Assembly: GCA_021199655.1 (NCBI GenBank)
Contig: JAJQHQ010000084.1
Span: forward strand, 1 to 64,000
Source of the DNA: Lachnospiraceae bacterium
GTDB taxonomy: Bacteria > Bacillota > Clostridia > Lachnospirales > Lachnospiraceae
Reading direction: 5' to 3'
Length of the DNA stretch: 64,000 bases
Of this stretch, positions 31,106 through 40,737 are shown piece after piece (the first letter of the stretch is position 1; each line of letters starts with the position of its first letter). Under the pieces are notes generated by a model that made no database searches, was not told the DNA's origin, and was given only the letters and a program-made list of their open reading frames with translations. The translations under genes and the position numbers were made by a program.

Positions 31106-32008
31106 ATGAAAAAGACAGTATGGGGATCACTGGGCGTGGCGGCGGCTTACGTCTGCTGGGGTGTGCTGACTGTTTTCTGGAATCTGCTGGGAGAGGTAAA
31201 TTCAGTGTATGTGCTCTCGCAGCGGATTATCTGGTCAATGGTATTCATGGGGATTTTTATCGCTGTGACCGGCAAATGGAAGGAGATTGCTCCGGTTTTC
31301 CGGAACCGGAAACAGCTGGCGACGTGCTTTATCTGTGGGATACTGATCACGATCAACTGGGGCGTATATATTTTCGCGGTCAGCAGCGGACATGTGCTGG
31401 ATGCGAGTCTTGGCTATTTTATCGAGCCGGTACTGGTCGGCACGATTGGGATGCTTGTTTTCAGGGAACGTCCCAGTCGGATGGAAAAGATCACGTTTCT
31501 GTTTGCACTGATCGGTGTGGCGTACATGATCGTGCGGACGAGGACGGTACCGATGCTGGCTTTGCTGATCTCCGGTTCATTCGCCCTGTACGGTGCGGTT
31601 AAGAAAAATCTGGATATTTCGCCTTATGCGTCATTGTTTATGGAGACGTTGTGCATGACACCATTTGCGCTGATTTTTGCGTTCTGGGCGGATCATGCCG
31701 GGATGGGGAGTGTCGGAGTGCTTGCCGGAGCGGAGTTTCTACTGCTTCCCGCCTGCGGGATCATCACTTCCGTGCCGCTTTTGCTGTTCAACATCGGAGT
31801 AAAGGAGATTCCTTATTACATATCGGGCATTCTGATGTATATCAACCCGACGCTGCAGTTTTTGATGGGACTCTTTTACTTCCACGAGGAACTGGACACG
31901 AACCGTCTGGTCGCGTTTTGTTTTATCTGGTTCGGCATTCTTTTTACGGTGGCGGATCATGTGGGGCAGAGCCGGAGAACTTATAAAGCAGGGCGGAGTA
32001 AAATATGA
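31106..32008 (+). CDS. rarD: EamA family transporter RarD
   Basis: GVAAAYVCWGVLTVFWNLLGEVNSVYVLSQRIIWSMVF; 10 TM segments, RarD pattern. Confidence 0.9.
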   Translation: MKKTVWGSLGVAAAYVCWGVLTVFWNLLGEVNSVYVLSQRIIWSMVFMGIFIAVTGKWKEIAPVFRNRKQLATCFICGILITINWGVYIFAVSSGHVLDASLGYFIEPVLVGTIGMLVFRERPSRMEKITFLFALIGVAYMIVRTRTVPMLALLISGSFALYGAVKKNLDISPYASLFMETLCMTPFALIFAFWADHAGMGSVGVLAGAEFLLLPACGIITSVPLLLFNIGVKEIPYYISGILMYINPTLQFLMGLFYFHEELDTNRLVAFCFIWFGILFTVADHVGQSRRTYKAGRSKI

Positions 32009-32131
32009 TCAGAGAAAACGAATCAGAGAATGCTGATTAGAGAAAGCTGATTACAGAAATAACAGATCCGATGCAGAAAATCCGGAGAAGATGAAGTATC
32101 CGGAGCTGTATAAAGAGAAAGAAAAACATAA

Positions 32132-32317
32132 GTAACTATTCAGGACAGTACCTCGCACTCGCTGCGAGGTACGTATGAAACGTAAATGTTGCAAGGGAAA
32201 ATCCCATCGCGGCGCTGAACGTCCAGTGGACGTTCGCTTAGCGCCGACCGAAGCGGCAGCGGAGACGCGATTTTAAATGGATTTTCCCTCGTAACTGTGA
32301 AGGTACTGAACAGTTAC
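32132..32317. repeat. Composite nested-palindrome repeat (copy B) with inserted hairpin cassette
   Basis: GTAACTATTCAGGACA + GTACCTCGCActcgcTGCGAGGTAC + GGGAAAATCCcatCGCG[cassette]CGCGattttaaatGGATTTTCCC + GTAACTGTGAAGGTACTGAACAGTTAC. Confidence 0.85.
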
Positions 32318-32348
32318 AAACATAATACATGAGAGAGAGGACAATAAG

Positions 32349-33632
32349 ATGAGCGATTACAAACTGGGAACACGCTGTGTGCAGGGCGGCTATACGCCGG
32401 GAAACGGTGAGCCACGTCAGATGCCGATCGTACAGTCCACGACGTTCCGCTATGCAACGAGCGAGGACATGGGAAAGCTGTTTGATCTGGAAGCAAACGG
32501 ATATTTTTATTCGCGTCTGCAGAATCCGACGAATGATATGGTGGCGGCGAAGATCACCGAGCTGGAGGGCGGCACGGCAGGAATGCTGACCTCGTCCGGA
32601 CAGGCTGCAAATTTCTTTGCCCTGTTTAATATCTGCGAGTGCGGCGATCATATTGTCGCATCGTCAAGTATTTACGGCGGTACCTTCAATCTGATCTCGG
32701 TCACGATGGCGAAAATGGGGATTACGGCGACATTTGTCAGCCCTGATGCGAGCGAGGAGGAACTGGACGCCGCTTTCCGCCCGAATACGAAAGCGGTCTT
32801 TGGCGAGACGATCGCCAATCCGGCGCTGACGGTTCTTGATATTGAGAAATTTGCAAAGGCGGCGCATGCGCACGGCGTACCGCTGATCGTGGACAATACC
32901 TTCCCGACGCCGGTCAACTGCCGTCCGTTCGAGTGGGGCGCGGATATCGTCACGCATTCGACGACGAAGTATATGGACGGCCATGGTGCGGCGTTAGGCG
33001 GCGCGATCATTGACCACGGTGTCTTTGACTGGATGGCGCACGCGGAGAAGTTCCCGGGTCTGTGTACGCCGGATGAGAGCTATCATGGGATTACCTACGC
33101 GGAGAAGTTTGGTAAAGAGGGCGCGTTTATCACCAAGTGCACTTCGCAGCTGATGCGTGACTTCGGCTCCATGCAGTCTCCGCAGAATGCCTTTATCCTG
33201 AACCTCGGGCTGGAATCCCTGCATGTGCGCATGCCGAAGCATGTGGAGAACGCGCAGGCAGTAGCGGAATTCCTGTACAGCCATCCGAAGGTGGCGTATG
33301 TGAATTATTCCGGACTTCCCACAGATAAATATTATGAGGTGGCGCAGAAGTACCTGCCGAACGGCGGCTGCGGCGTTGTCTCCTTTGGCTTAAAAGGCGG
33401 ACGTGAGGCGGCGTCAATCTTCATGCGTGAGCTGAAGCTGGGCGCGATCGAGACACATGTAGCGGACGCGCGTACCTGCTGCCTGAACCCGGCGACCAGT
33501 ACGCACCGTCAGATGAACGATGAGCAGCTTAAGGAAGCGGGCGTGCCGGCAGAGCTGATCCGCATCAGCCTGGGACTGGAAGATAAGGAAGACCTGATCG
33601 CGGATATCTCGAATGCGCTGGACGCGATCTGA
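32349..33632 (+). CDS. metY: O-acetylhomoserine aminocarboxypropyltransferase / cysteine synthase family
   Basis: LGTRCVQGGYTPGNGEPRQMPIVQSTTFRYATSEDMGKLFDLEANGYFYSRLQNPT; PLP-dependent Cys/Met metabolism family. Confidence 0.9.
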   Translation: MSDYKLGTRCVQGGYTPGNGEPRQMPIVQSTTFRYATSEDMGKLFDLEANGYFYSRLQNPTNDMVAAKITELEGGTAGMLTSSGQAANFFALFNICECGDHIVASSSIYGGTFNLISVTMAKMGITATFVSPDASEEELDAAFRPNTKAVFGETIANPALTVLDIEKFAKAAHAHGVPLIVDNTFPTPVNCRPFEWGADIVTHSTTKYMDGHGAALGGAIIDHGVFDWMAHAEKFPGLCTPDESYHGITYAEKFGKEGAFITKCTSQLMRDFGSMQSPQNAFILNLGLESLHVRMPKHVENAQAVAEFLYSHPKVAYVNYSGLPTDKYYEVAQKYLPNGGCGVVSFGLKGGREAASIFMRELKLGAIETHVADARTCCLNPATSTHRQMNDEQLKEAGVPAELIRISLGLEDKEDLIADISNALDAI

Positions 33633-33751
33633 TGCCACCAGAGTCGAAAGGTCAGGAATGGAGCGCTTGCGGTCCGATTCATGACCTTGGGACCAGAGCG
33701 ACAGTGAAGATTCGGGAGCACGAAGCGCGCAGAAATCCGCAGGTGGCATCA
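33630..33751. repeat. Nested inverted repeat / structured RNA overlapping the metY stop codon
   Basis: TGATGCCACC...GGTGGCATCA enclosing AAGGTCA/TGACCTT. Confidence 0.5.
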
Positions 33752-33762
33752 AATATCGTAAA

Positions 33763-33809
33763 GAGTGGCAGAACCTTTGAGAAATCGAAGATTCTGCCAC
33801 TTTTTTCTT
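33763..33809 (+). terminator. Rho-independent terminator after metY
   Basis: AGTGGCAGAA...TTCTGCCACTTTTTTC. Confidence 0.8.
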
Positions 33810-33918
33810 ATGATTATCTTAACATGGTTGACGCATTTTTGGTCCTGTGATATGGTGCAAGTGTACTAGGAATGTTAGTACACTTAAGTGCGACTGACAG
33901 AAGGAGAGGTGGGAAGCT

Positions 33919-34305
33919 ATGATTGGTATTGACCTGCAGAATCGCAAACCGATCTATGAACAGATCACAGAGCGGTTTGAGACTCTGATCGTGAACGGCG
34001 TTTTAGAGCCGGACAGTCAGATGCCGTCGGTGCGCTCCCTCGCGATGGAGCTCTCCATCAATCCCAATACGATACAGAAGGCCTACAGCATGCTGGAGCA
34101 GCAGGGCTATATTTATCCGGTCAAAGGCCGGGGCAATTTTGTGTCGGGCAACGGGGCTTTGATGAAACAGAAAAAGCAGGAGAGTGTGTTCCAGTCCCTG
34201 GAAGAACTGGTGCAGAAGGGAAAGGAACTGGGCATCGCGTGTGAAGATTTTCTGGAAAAGACCAGAAAATATTATGAGGAGGGGAGCGGGTATGATACGA
34301 ATTGA
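33919..34305 (+). CDS. GntR family (YtrA-like) transcriptional regulator
   Basis: PIYEQITERFETLIVNGVLEPDSQMPSVRSLAMELSINPNTIQKAYSMLEQQGYIYPVKGRGNFV. Confidence 0.93.
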   Translation: MIGIDLQNRKPIYEQITERFETLIVNGVLEPDSQMPSVRSLAMELSINPNTIQKAYSMLEQQGYIYPVKGRGNFVSGNGALMKQKKQESVFQSLEELVQKGKELGIACEDFLEKTRKYYEEGSGYDTN

Positions 34306-35194
34306 ACAGGTAACAAAGCGGTTCGACGATATTGTGGCGCTCGGCGGAGTGAACGCCGAAATCGCGGAGAACTGCATTTTTGGTCTGGTGGGCACGAACG
34401 GAGCGGGCAAGAGCACGCTGCTGCGCGTGATTGCCGGGGTGTTGAAGCCGGAAGAGGGACAGGTGCTGGTTGACGATGTTCCGGTGTGGGAGAGCGTACA
34501 GGCGAAGAGCCGGATCTGCTTTATCCCGGATACGGCGATGTTTTTTTCCAATGCCACAGCGGATGTGATGCGGGATTATTACCGGGTGGCCTATCCGAAA
34601 TTTGACGCGGAGCGGTTTGACGACCTGCTGGGAAAATTTGATCTGGATCCGAAGCGCAAGCTGTCGACGTTTTCCAAGGGCATGAAAAAGCAGGTATCCG
34701 TGCTGCTCGGCATCTGCGCGAATACGGATTATCTGCTCTGCGATGAGACGTTTGACGGGCTGGATCCCGTGATGCGGCAGACGGTCAAGAGCCTGTTCGC
34801 CGCAGAGATCCTGAACCGGAAATTTACGCCGGTGATCGCCTCACACAGCCTGCGGGAGATCGAGGATATCTGCGACTTTGTCGGGCTGCTTCATAAGGGA
34901 GGCATCCTGTTTGCAAAGGACCTCGATGAAATGAAGCTTGGCATTCATAAGATTCAGTGTGTGATCCCGGATGAGGCAGAGGAAGCAGCGCTGCTTGCCG
35001 AGCTGGATGTGCTGCAAAAGGAGAAGCGCGGGTCGCTGCTCACGATCGTGGTGCGCGGCAGCTACGATGAGATCGACTGGAGGATCCAGGCACGGCAGCC
35101 CCTGTTTTCAGAGATTCTGCCGCTGACTCTGGAGGAGATATTTATCAGTGAAACGGAGGTGGCCGGATATGACATCAAAAATCTCGTTTTCTAA
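34292..35194 (+). CDS. ABC transporter ATP-binding protein
   Basis: GLVGTNGAGKSTLLRVIAGVLKPEEGQ; LSTFSKGMKKQVSVLLGI signature. Confidence 0.93.
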   Translation: MIRIEQVTKRFDDIVALGGVNAEIAENCIFGLVGTNGAGKSTLLRVIAGVLKPEEGQVLVDDVPVWESVQAKSRICFIPDTAMFFSNATADVMRDYYRVAYPKFDAERFDDLLGKFDLDPKRKLSTFSKGMKKQVSVLLGICANTDYLLCDETFDGLDPVMRQTVKSLFAAEILNRKFTPVIASHSLREIEDICDFVGLLHKGGILFAKDLDEMKLGIHKIQCVIPDEAEEAALLAELDVLQKEKRGSLLTIVVRGSYDEIDWRIQARQPLFSEILPLTLEEIFISETEVAGYDIKNLVF

Positions 35195-37205
35195 GCTGGT
35201 GCGCACGGAAATGCGCCAGATGAACTGGCTGCTGGCCGTGCAGATGGTGGCGTTCGTGCTCGTATTTCCGTTTCGGACGCTGATGGTGATGGCGATCCGC
35301 CAGAATGAGCAGGTGAACTACGGGCGGGCGACTTACAGCGTTGCAGAACAGTTCAGCAGAAATGTCGGTCTGGGTCATATGGAAAACACCGGCGTGATTC
35401 TCTGCGCGGGGATTCTGTGCGCGCTGGCCGCGTTTGCCTACATCCACTCGCAGACAAAGCAGGACTTTTATCACAGCCTCGCTCTGAAGCGGGAAGGATT
35501 GTTTGGCGCAAAATATGTGAGCAGCACCCTGACTTTCGTGATCCCTTATCTGATCAGCCAGCTGCTGGTGATCCTGGTGGGACTGTTTTATCAGGCGGCA
35601 ACGCTGAAGGTGGTGCTGGAGATCCTGCTGGCAAGCGTGCAGGGAATCCTGTTTTTCCTCTGCAGCTACGCCATGACGCTGGTGGCCATGATGCTGACCG
35701 GAAATTTCCTGACGACAATGCTGGGGATCGGGGTGTTCGGCGCTTACCTGCCGATCATGAATCTGATCGTGGAAAGCTTTCAGGAGGTATTCTGGGATAC
35801 ACGGATCGCAGATTATACCTATTCTTCCGCTTATATTCAAAAGTGGAGCTCGCCATGGGCATGGTGCATGTATGCTACGGGCAGGAAACACAGCGGGACA
35901 ACCGGTGTGACCGGGCAGATCCCGGGCGTCGGAGATCTCTGCCAGCTGATCGCGATCGCGGCGGTACTGACACTGGTCGCGCTGGCTCTTTACCGTGTGC
36001 GCAAGACAGAAGCGGGCGGACGGGCGCTGGCATTTCCGCCGCTGGAGCCGGTGATCAAGATCCTTGTGATGGTGCCGGTCTCCCTGGTGGCAGGGCTGAT
36101 CGCCAATCAAATGATAGAGTCGGTCGCGTTTGAACTGCTCTTTATCCTGCTGTTCGGCGCGCTCATCTGTGTGGTGATCGAATTCATCTACCGTGTGGAT
36201 ATCCGGCAGGTGCTCGCCCACAAATGGCAGTTTGCCGTCGGTGCTGTAATTGCCTGCGCCATCTTCTTTGCGTTTCGGTTTGACGTGACAGGCTATAATT
36301 CTTACCTGCCGGCGGAGGATGAGCTGCAGTCAATGTCCCTGACCTCTTATTTCGGGACTTATATAGCCTATGATGATGAGGGAGGGATTGCTTACTCAAG
36401 AACCATGCGGGAACGGCTGGATGCGATCGAATGGGAGGATTTTGATTCCATCTATCAGCTTGCCGCGGATGCGGTAGAGATTGAAAAAGGAAATGACGCA
36501 GATGAGGATCTCGGTCAGGATTACTCTTATGTTTACTTCAAATTCCATCTGACAAACGGGAAAGAAGTGTATCGCTGCTACCGGGTGAACACGGAGCAGT
36601 TTAACGAAGTGATGAACGAACTGATCCGGAATGAGGAATTTCTGGAAATGTATTACCCAATCTGTAACTGGGACGAGGAGATCATGAGCAGGATCACGAG
36701 CATCTACTGCTGGTTCTACGGCTATGACGAGGAAGAACTGTTCGGAGAGCCGGAGGAGGACGCAGAGGATGCGGATACAGAAGATGCGGATACGGAGAAC
36801 CTCAATGCGGAAGACGCAGAGGATGTTGGTGCGGAAAGCGAACTTTCAGAGGATGCCGTCAGTGCGGAATCGGAAAGCCTGACGGAGATGGAGGAAACGG
36901 TGACTGACGAGCCGGAGGATGCAGAAGATTCGGCCAGTGCGGCAAGCACCGTGAGCGGGAACGTGGAATACTATTATACGGATGTGTATACCGACATCAA
37001 TATTACGGTTCCGGTTTCCATGCTGTCAGAGCTGGTCGAGGCGTATGTGAAGGATCTGAAATCCCTCTCCTATGAAGAGATACGCGAGACAGTTAATGAG
37101 ATCAATTTCTACTATGAGCAGACGTATGTCAATGAGTCTTATCCGATTAACGAGAACTTCACGAATACGCTGGAGGTGTTGAAGAAAGCGTATTATGAGC
37201 AGTAG
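35169..37205 (+). CDS. ABC transporter permease with large acidic extracytoplasmic region
   Basis: Multiple TM segments; overlaps the end of the ATPase ORF; acidic EDAEDADTEDADTENLNAEDAED segment. Confidence 0.8.
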   Translation: MTSKISFSKLVRTEMRQMNWLLAVQMVAFVLVFPFRTLMVMAIRQNEQVNYGRATYSVAEQFSRNVGLGHMENTGVILCAGILCALAAFAYIHSQTKQDFYHSLALKREGLFGAKYVSSTLTFVIPYLISQLLVILVGLFYQAATLKVVLEILLASVQGILFFLCSYAMTLVAMMLTGNFLTTMLGIGVFGAYLPIMNLIVESFQEVFWDTRIADYTYSSAYIQKWSSPWAWCMYATGRKHSGTTGVTGQIPGVGDLCQLIAIAAVLTLVALALYRVRKTEAGGRALAFPPLEPVIKILVMVPVSLVAGLIANQMIESVAFELLFILLFGALICVVIEFIYRVDIRQVLAHKWQFAVGAVIACAIFFAFRFDVTGYNSYLPAEDELQSMSLTSYFGTYIAYDDEGGIAYSRTMRERLDAIEWEDFDSIYQLAADAVEIEKGNDADEDLGQDYSYVYFKFHLTNGKEVYRCYRVNTEQFNEVMNELIRNEEFLEMYYPICNWDEEIMSRITSIYCWFYGYDEEELFGEPEEDAEDADTEDADTENLNAEDAEDVGAESELSEDAVSAESESLTEMEETVTDEPEDAEDSASAASTVSGNVEYYYTDVYTDINITVPVSMLSELVEAYVKDLKSLSYEEIRETVNEINFYYEQTYVNESYPINENFTNTLEVLKKAYYEQ

Positions 37206-37578
37206 ACTGAATGCAATAATTGTAACTTTAGGACAGCTGTGAAAGCATTGAACAGTTATCAATAATTTTCGCTATTTAACACAGGGGACAGCCGGGGTTG
37301 TGTCAAGGACGGAAAAGATGGAAAATCTTTGTATAAATCCAATATTTGCCAAAAACATATCATTAATGTCGAATCGTGTCAATGAAATAAAAATTGTAAT
37401 GATTCCCCTGAAGAAAAATTATCCAGAAATTCTGGACGTATGGTAAGATGGTATACTGTAATCATTCATTCTCAGTTGTAGTCCCCTTTTTTATGTGATA
37501 AGATGGTTTCGATACACAGATTCAGAAACAATGGACAACAGGTATTTTCCTGTGATGGAAGAAAGTGAGGATAAAAGG

Positions 37579-37974
37579 ATGCAGAAAGTATATGAGTTTT
37601 TAAAGAATGCAGGCACATATTATCTGGCAACCGTTGACGGAGATCAGGCGCGAGTCAGACCGTTTGGTACAATTCATATTTATGATGGCAAACTCTATAT
37701 TCAGACAGGAAAGACGAAGAATGTGGCGAAACAGATTGCAACGAATCCGAAAGTGGAAATCTGTGCAATGTCAAAAGGAGAATGGATTCGCCTTTGCGGC
37801 ACCTTGGTATTAGATGAGCGGGTGGAGGCACAGGAATCTATGTTGGATGCATATCCGAATCTGAGAAAAATGTATACGACAGGTTCGGAGGGTAATACAG
37901 CTGTTTACTATTTTAAGGATGCTGTAGCGACGATCTCATCATTCAGCCATGAGCCGGAAATCATTCGTTTTTAA
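37579..37974 (+). CDS. Pyridoxamine 5'-phosphate oxidase family (FMN-binding split barrel) protein
   Basis: MQKVYEFLKNAGTYYLATVDGDQARVRPFGTIHIYDGKLYIQTGKTKNVAKQIATNPKVEI. Confidence 0.88.
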   Translation: MQKVYEFLKNAGTYYLATVDGDQARVRPFGTIHIYDGKLYIQTGKTKNVAKQIATNPKVEICAMSKGEWIRLCGTLVLDERVEAQESMLDAYPNLRKMYTTGSEGNTAVYYFKDAVATISSFSHEPEIIRF

Positions 37975-38004
37975 ACAGATTCAATAGGGCAAGGTGGCAG
38001 CATT

Positions 38005-40737
38005 ATGGATAATCTTCGTTGTGTGCGGGAAACGCCCCCTCACATAAGTTCGGGGGCAGGACGTGCCAGTCATGAAGAAAACGCTTCGCGTTTGACTGGC
38101 ACTGTAGAGAGAATTACATATCAGAATGCGGAAAACGGCTTTTCTGTGATTAAGTGCCGCGCAAAAGGCTACAGTGACCTGGTGACCGTGGTCGGAAATA
38201 TGCCTGACGTCCATGTCGGCTCGGTGCTCACGATGCAGGGACAGTGGAAAATTGACAGCAAGTATGGGAGGCAGTTTTCTGCTGAAAAGTGGGAGGAGAC
38301 GCTTCCGGCAACAACTTACGGTATCGAGAAATATCTGGGCAGCGGTCTGATCAAGGGTGTCGGCCCGAAGTTTGCGAAGTGGATTGTCCAGCAGTTCGGC
38401 AAGGACACACTGGAGATTATTGAGACTGATCCGGACCGGCTGATTGAGGTCGCAGGCATCGGCCAGAAGCGTGTGAATCAGGTCAAGAAAAGCTGGCAGG
38501 AGCAGAAAGAGATCAAGAACATCATGCTGTTCCTGCAGAGCAACGATGTCAGTACTTCCCATGCAGCAAAGATTTATCGTACCTACGGGAATGAGAGTAT
38601 CAAGATTGTGGAAGAAAATCCGTACAAACTGGCGGATGATATCTGGGGTATCGGTTTTAAAACAGCAGATACGATTGCATCGAAACTGGGTATTGAGAAA
38701 ACTCGTTTTATGCGCCTGCGGAGCGGCCTGATGTATACACTTAACAAGCTTTCTGAGAATGGGCATTGTTATGCGGTCAGGGAGCAGTTGATTGAAGCAG
38801 CAGTTGGTTTGCTTGATGTGGAAGCTCCAGAGCTGGAAATGACGCTCGATGAAATGCTCCGTACATCCGATGTCATAAGGGATGAGGATGCGATCTATCT
38901 GCCGCTTTTTTATTTTTCAGAGACCGGCTGCGCGAAACGTCTGATTCGTCTGATGCAGGGCGACCGGCGCGTGTCGATGGATGTGGAAAAAGTAATGCGC
39001 GAGATCGAACGAGATTCCCAAATCCATTATGATGAGGTGCAACTGCAGGCAATCCGTCAGGCGGTTGATTCTAAAGTAATGGTTCTCACAGGAGGACCCG
39101 GCACAGGGAAAACGACTACCATGAATGGAATTATTTCGGCTTACCGTATGGCGCGATGCCGGATTATTCTTGCGGCTCCGACGGGCCGGGCTGCAAAGCG
39201 AATGTCCGAAGCTACCGGCATGGAGGCAAAAACGATTCATCGCCTTTTAGAATACAAGCCACCCGAAGGATATCAGAAGAATGAAGAACATCCGTTGGAG
39301 GGAGATGTTCTGATTCTGGATGAATGCTCGATGATCGACGTCATGCTCATGTATAATCTGCTGAAGGCGCTGCCGGAGGAAATGACGCTGATACTGGTTG
39401 GGGATACGGATCAGCTGCCGAGCGTGGGAGCCGGGAATGTTCTGAAGGATATCATCGCTTCCGGCTGTATCCCGGTCGTTCGCCTCACCCGTATTTTCCG
39501 GCAGGCACAGGGAAACCGGATTATCATGAACGCGCACAGAATCAACAAGGGCGAGATGCCGGATCTTCGCGGCGGCCGCGATTCCGATTTCTTCTTCGCC
39601 GGAAAAGAGACCAACGAAGAAGTTGTGGATTTGCTTGTCAAATACTGCACGAAGAATCTGCCGGCTTATTATCATGTGGACGCGTTTTCGGACATTCAGG
39701 TATTGACACCGATGCAGCGCGGTACCTGCGGTGCAGCAAATCTGAATCAGGTGCTGCAGGAAGCGATGAATCCGGGAAAGATTTACCTGAAACGCGGCGG
39801 AACACAGTATCGTCTGCAAGATAAGGTAATGCAAATTAGAAATAACTATGACAAGGACGTGTTTAATGGCGACATTGGAATCATCGAAAATGTGAACACG
39901 GATGAGAATGAGCTGACCGTGGATTTTGACGGGCGGCATATTACATACGATGTGACGGAGCTGGATGAGCTGGTGCTGGCTTACGCGACGACCATTCATA
40001 AAGCGCAGGGGTCAGAATACCCAATCGTTGTGATGCCATTTACCATGAGCCATTATGTCATGCTGCAGAGGAATCTTTTGTACACTGGTGTGACGCGTGC
40101 GAAAAAGATTCTCGTATTGATTGGTGAGAAAAAGGCGATTGCATACGCCACACATAATGAAACGACGACATCCAGAAACACGAAGCTTGCCGAGCGGATT
40201 GCAAGTGGGTGGAAAGATGCAGTAAAGAATGCGCAAAAGGATTCAGGATCAGGAATTCCGTACACGTATGAGCAGGACGTGGCCGTACAGCCAAAGGTGG
40301 CAGAGAAGAAAATGATTTATGGGACCAGGCAGAGAAACGAGGATGATCCTTTTGGAAATCTATTTGCACGGCTTGCTCAGTCGAAATTCCGCAGCAGCTT
40401 TTCCTTAAAAGCGGCAGATAAAGCGTATGTCCGGGATAAGGGTATGGACAAAATCCGTTCCCATGCCTGCGATTTTATCAGCAAAAGACTGGCTCCTGCA
40501 GAACCGGTTAATGATGGAAAGCAGACACCGATGAGAGGTCATCCTGTCTTTATTGCGCAGCACGCTACCGGGTGCTGCTGCAGAGGCTGTTTGGAAAAAT
40601 GGCATCGGATTCCAAAAGGAACAGAACTGACGGACGAGCAGCAGGAATATGTAGTCGACGTTTTGATGGCCTGGATCGAGAGACAGATGAAAACTGACGC
40701 ACCTGACACGGATATAAGGAGCGAAGACCAGATATGA
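38005..40737 (+). CDS. recD2: ATP-dependent RecD2-like DNA helicase
   Basis: TGTVERITYQNAENGFSVIKC...VMVLTGGPGTGKTTTMNGIISAY...YATTIHKAQGSEYPIVVMP. Confidence 0.93.
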   Translation: MDNLRCVRETPPHISSGAGRASHEENASRLTGTVERITYQNAENGFSVIKCRAKGYSDLVTVVGNMPDVHVGSVLTMQGQWKIDSKYGRQFSAEKWEETLPATTYGIEKYLGSGLIKGVGPKFAKWIVQQFGKDTLEIIETDPDRLIEVAGIGQKRVNQVKKSWQEQKEIKNIMLFLQSNDVSTSHAAKIYRTYGNESIKIVEENPYKLADDIWGIGFKTADTIASKLGIEKTRFMRLRSGLMYTLNKLSENGHCYAVREQLIEAAVGLLDVEAPELEMTLDEMLRTSDVIRDEDAIYLPLFYFSETGCAKRLIRLMQGDRRVSMDVEKVMREIERDSQIHYDEVQLQAIRQAVDSKVMVLTGGPGTGKTTTMNGIISAYRMARCRIILAAPTGRAAKRMSEATGMEAKTIHRLLEYKPPEGYQKNEEHPLEGDVLILDECSMIDVMLMYNLLKALPEEMTLILVGDTDQLPSVGAGNVLKDIIASGCIPVVRLTRIFRQAQGNRIIMNAHRINKGEMPDLRGGRDSDFFFAGKETNEEVVDLLVKYCTKNLPAYYHVDAFSDIQVLTPMQRGTCGAANLNQVLQEAMNPGKIYLKRGGTQYRLQDKVMQIRNNYDKDVFNGDIGIIENVNTDENELTVDFDGRHITYDVTELDELVLAYATTIHKAQGSEYPIVVMPFTMSHYVMLQRNLLYTGVTRAKKILVLIGEKKAIAYATHNETTTSRNTKLAERIASGWKDAVKNAQKDSGSGIPYTYEQDVAVQPKVAEKKMIYGTRQRNEDDPFGNLFARLAQSKFRSSFSLKAADKAYVRDKGMDKIRSHACDFISKRLAPAEPVNDGKQTPMRGHPVFIAQHATGCCCRGCLEKWHRIPKGTELTDEQQEYVVDVLMAWIERQMKTDAPDTDIRSEDQI

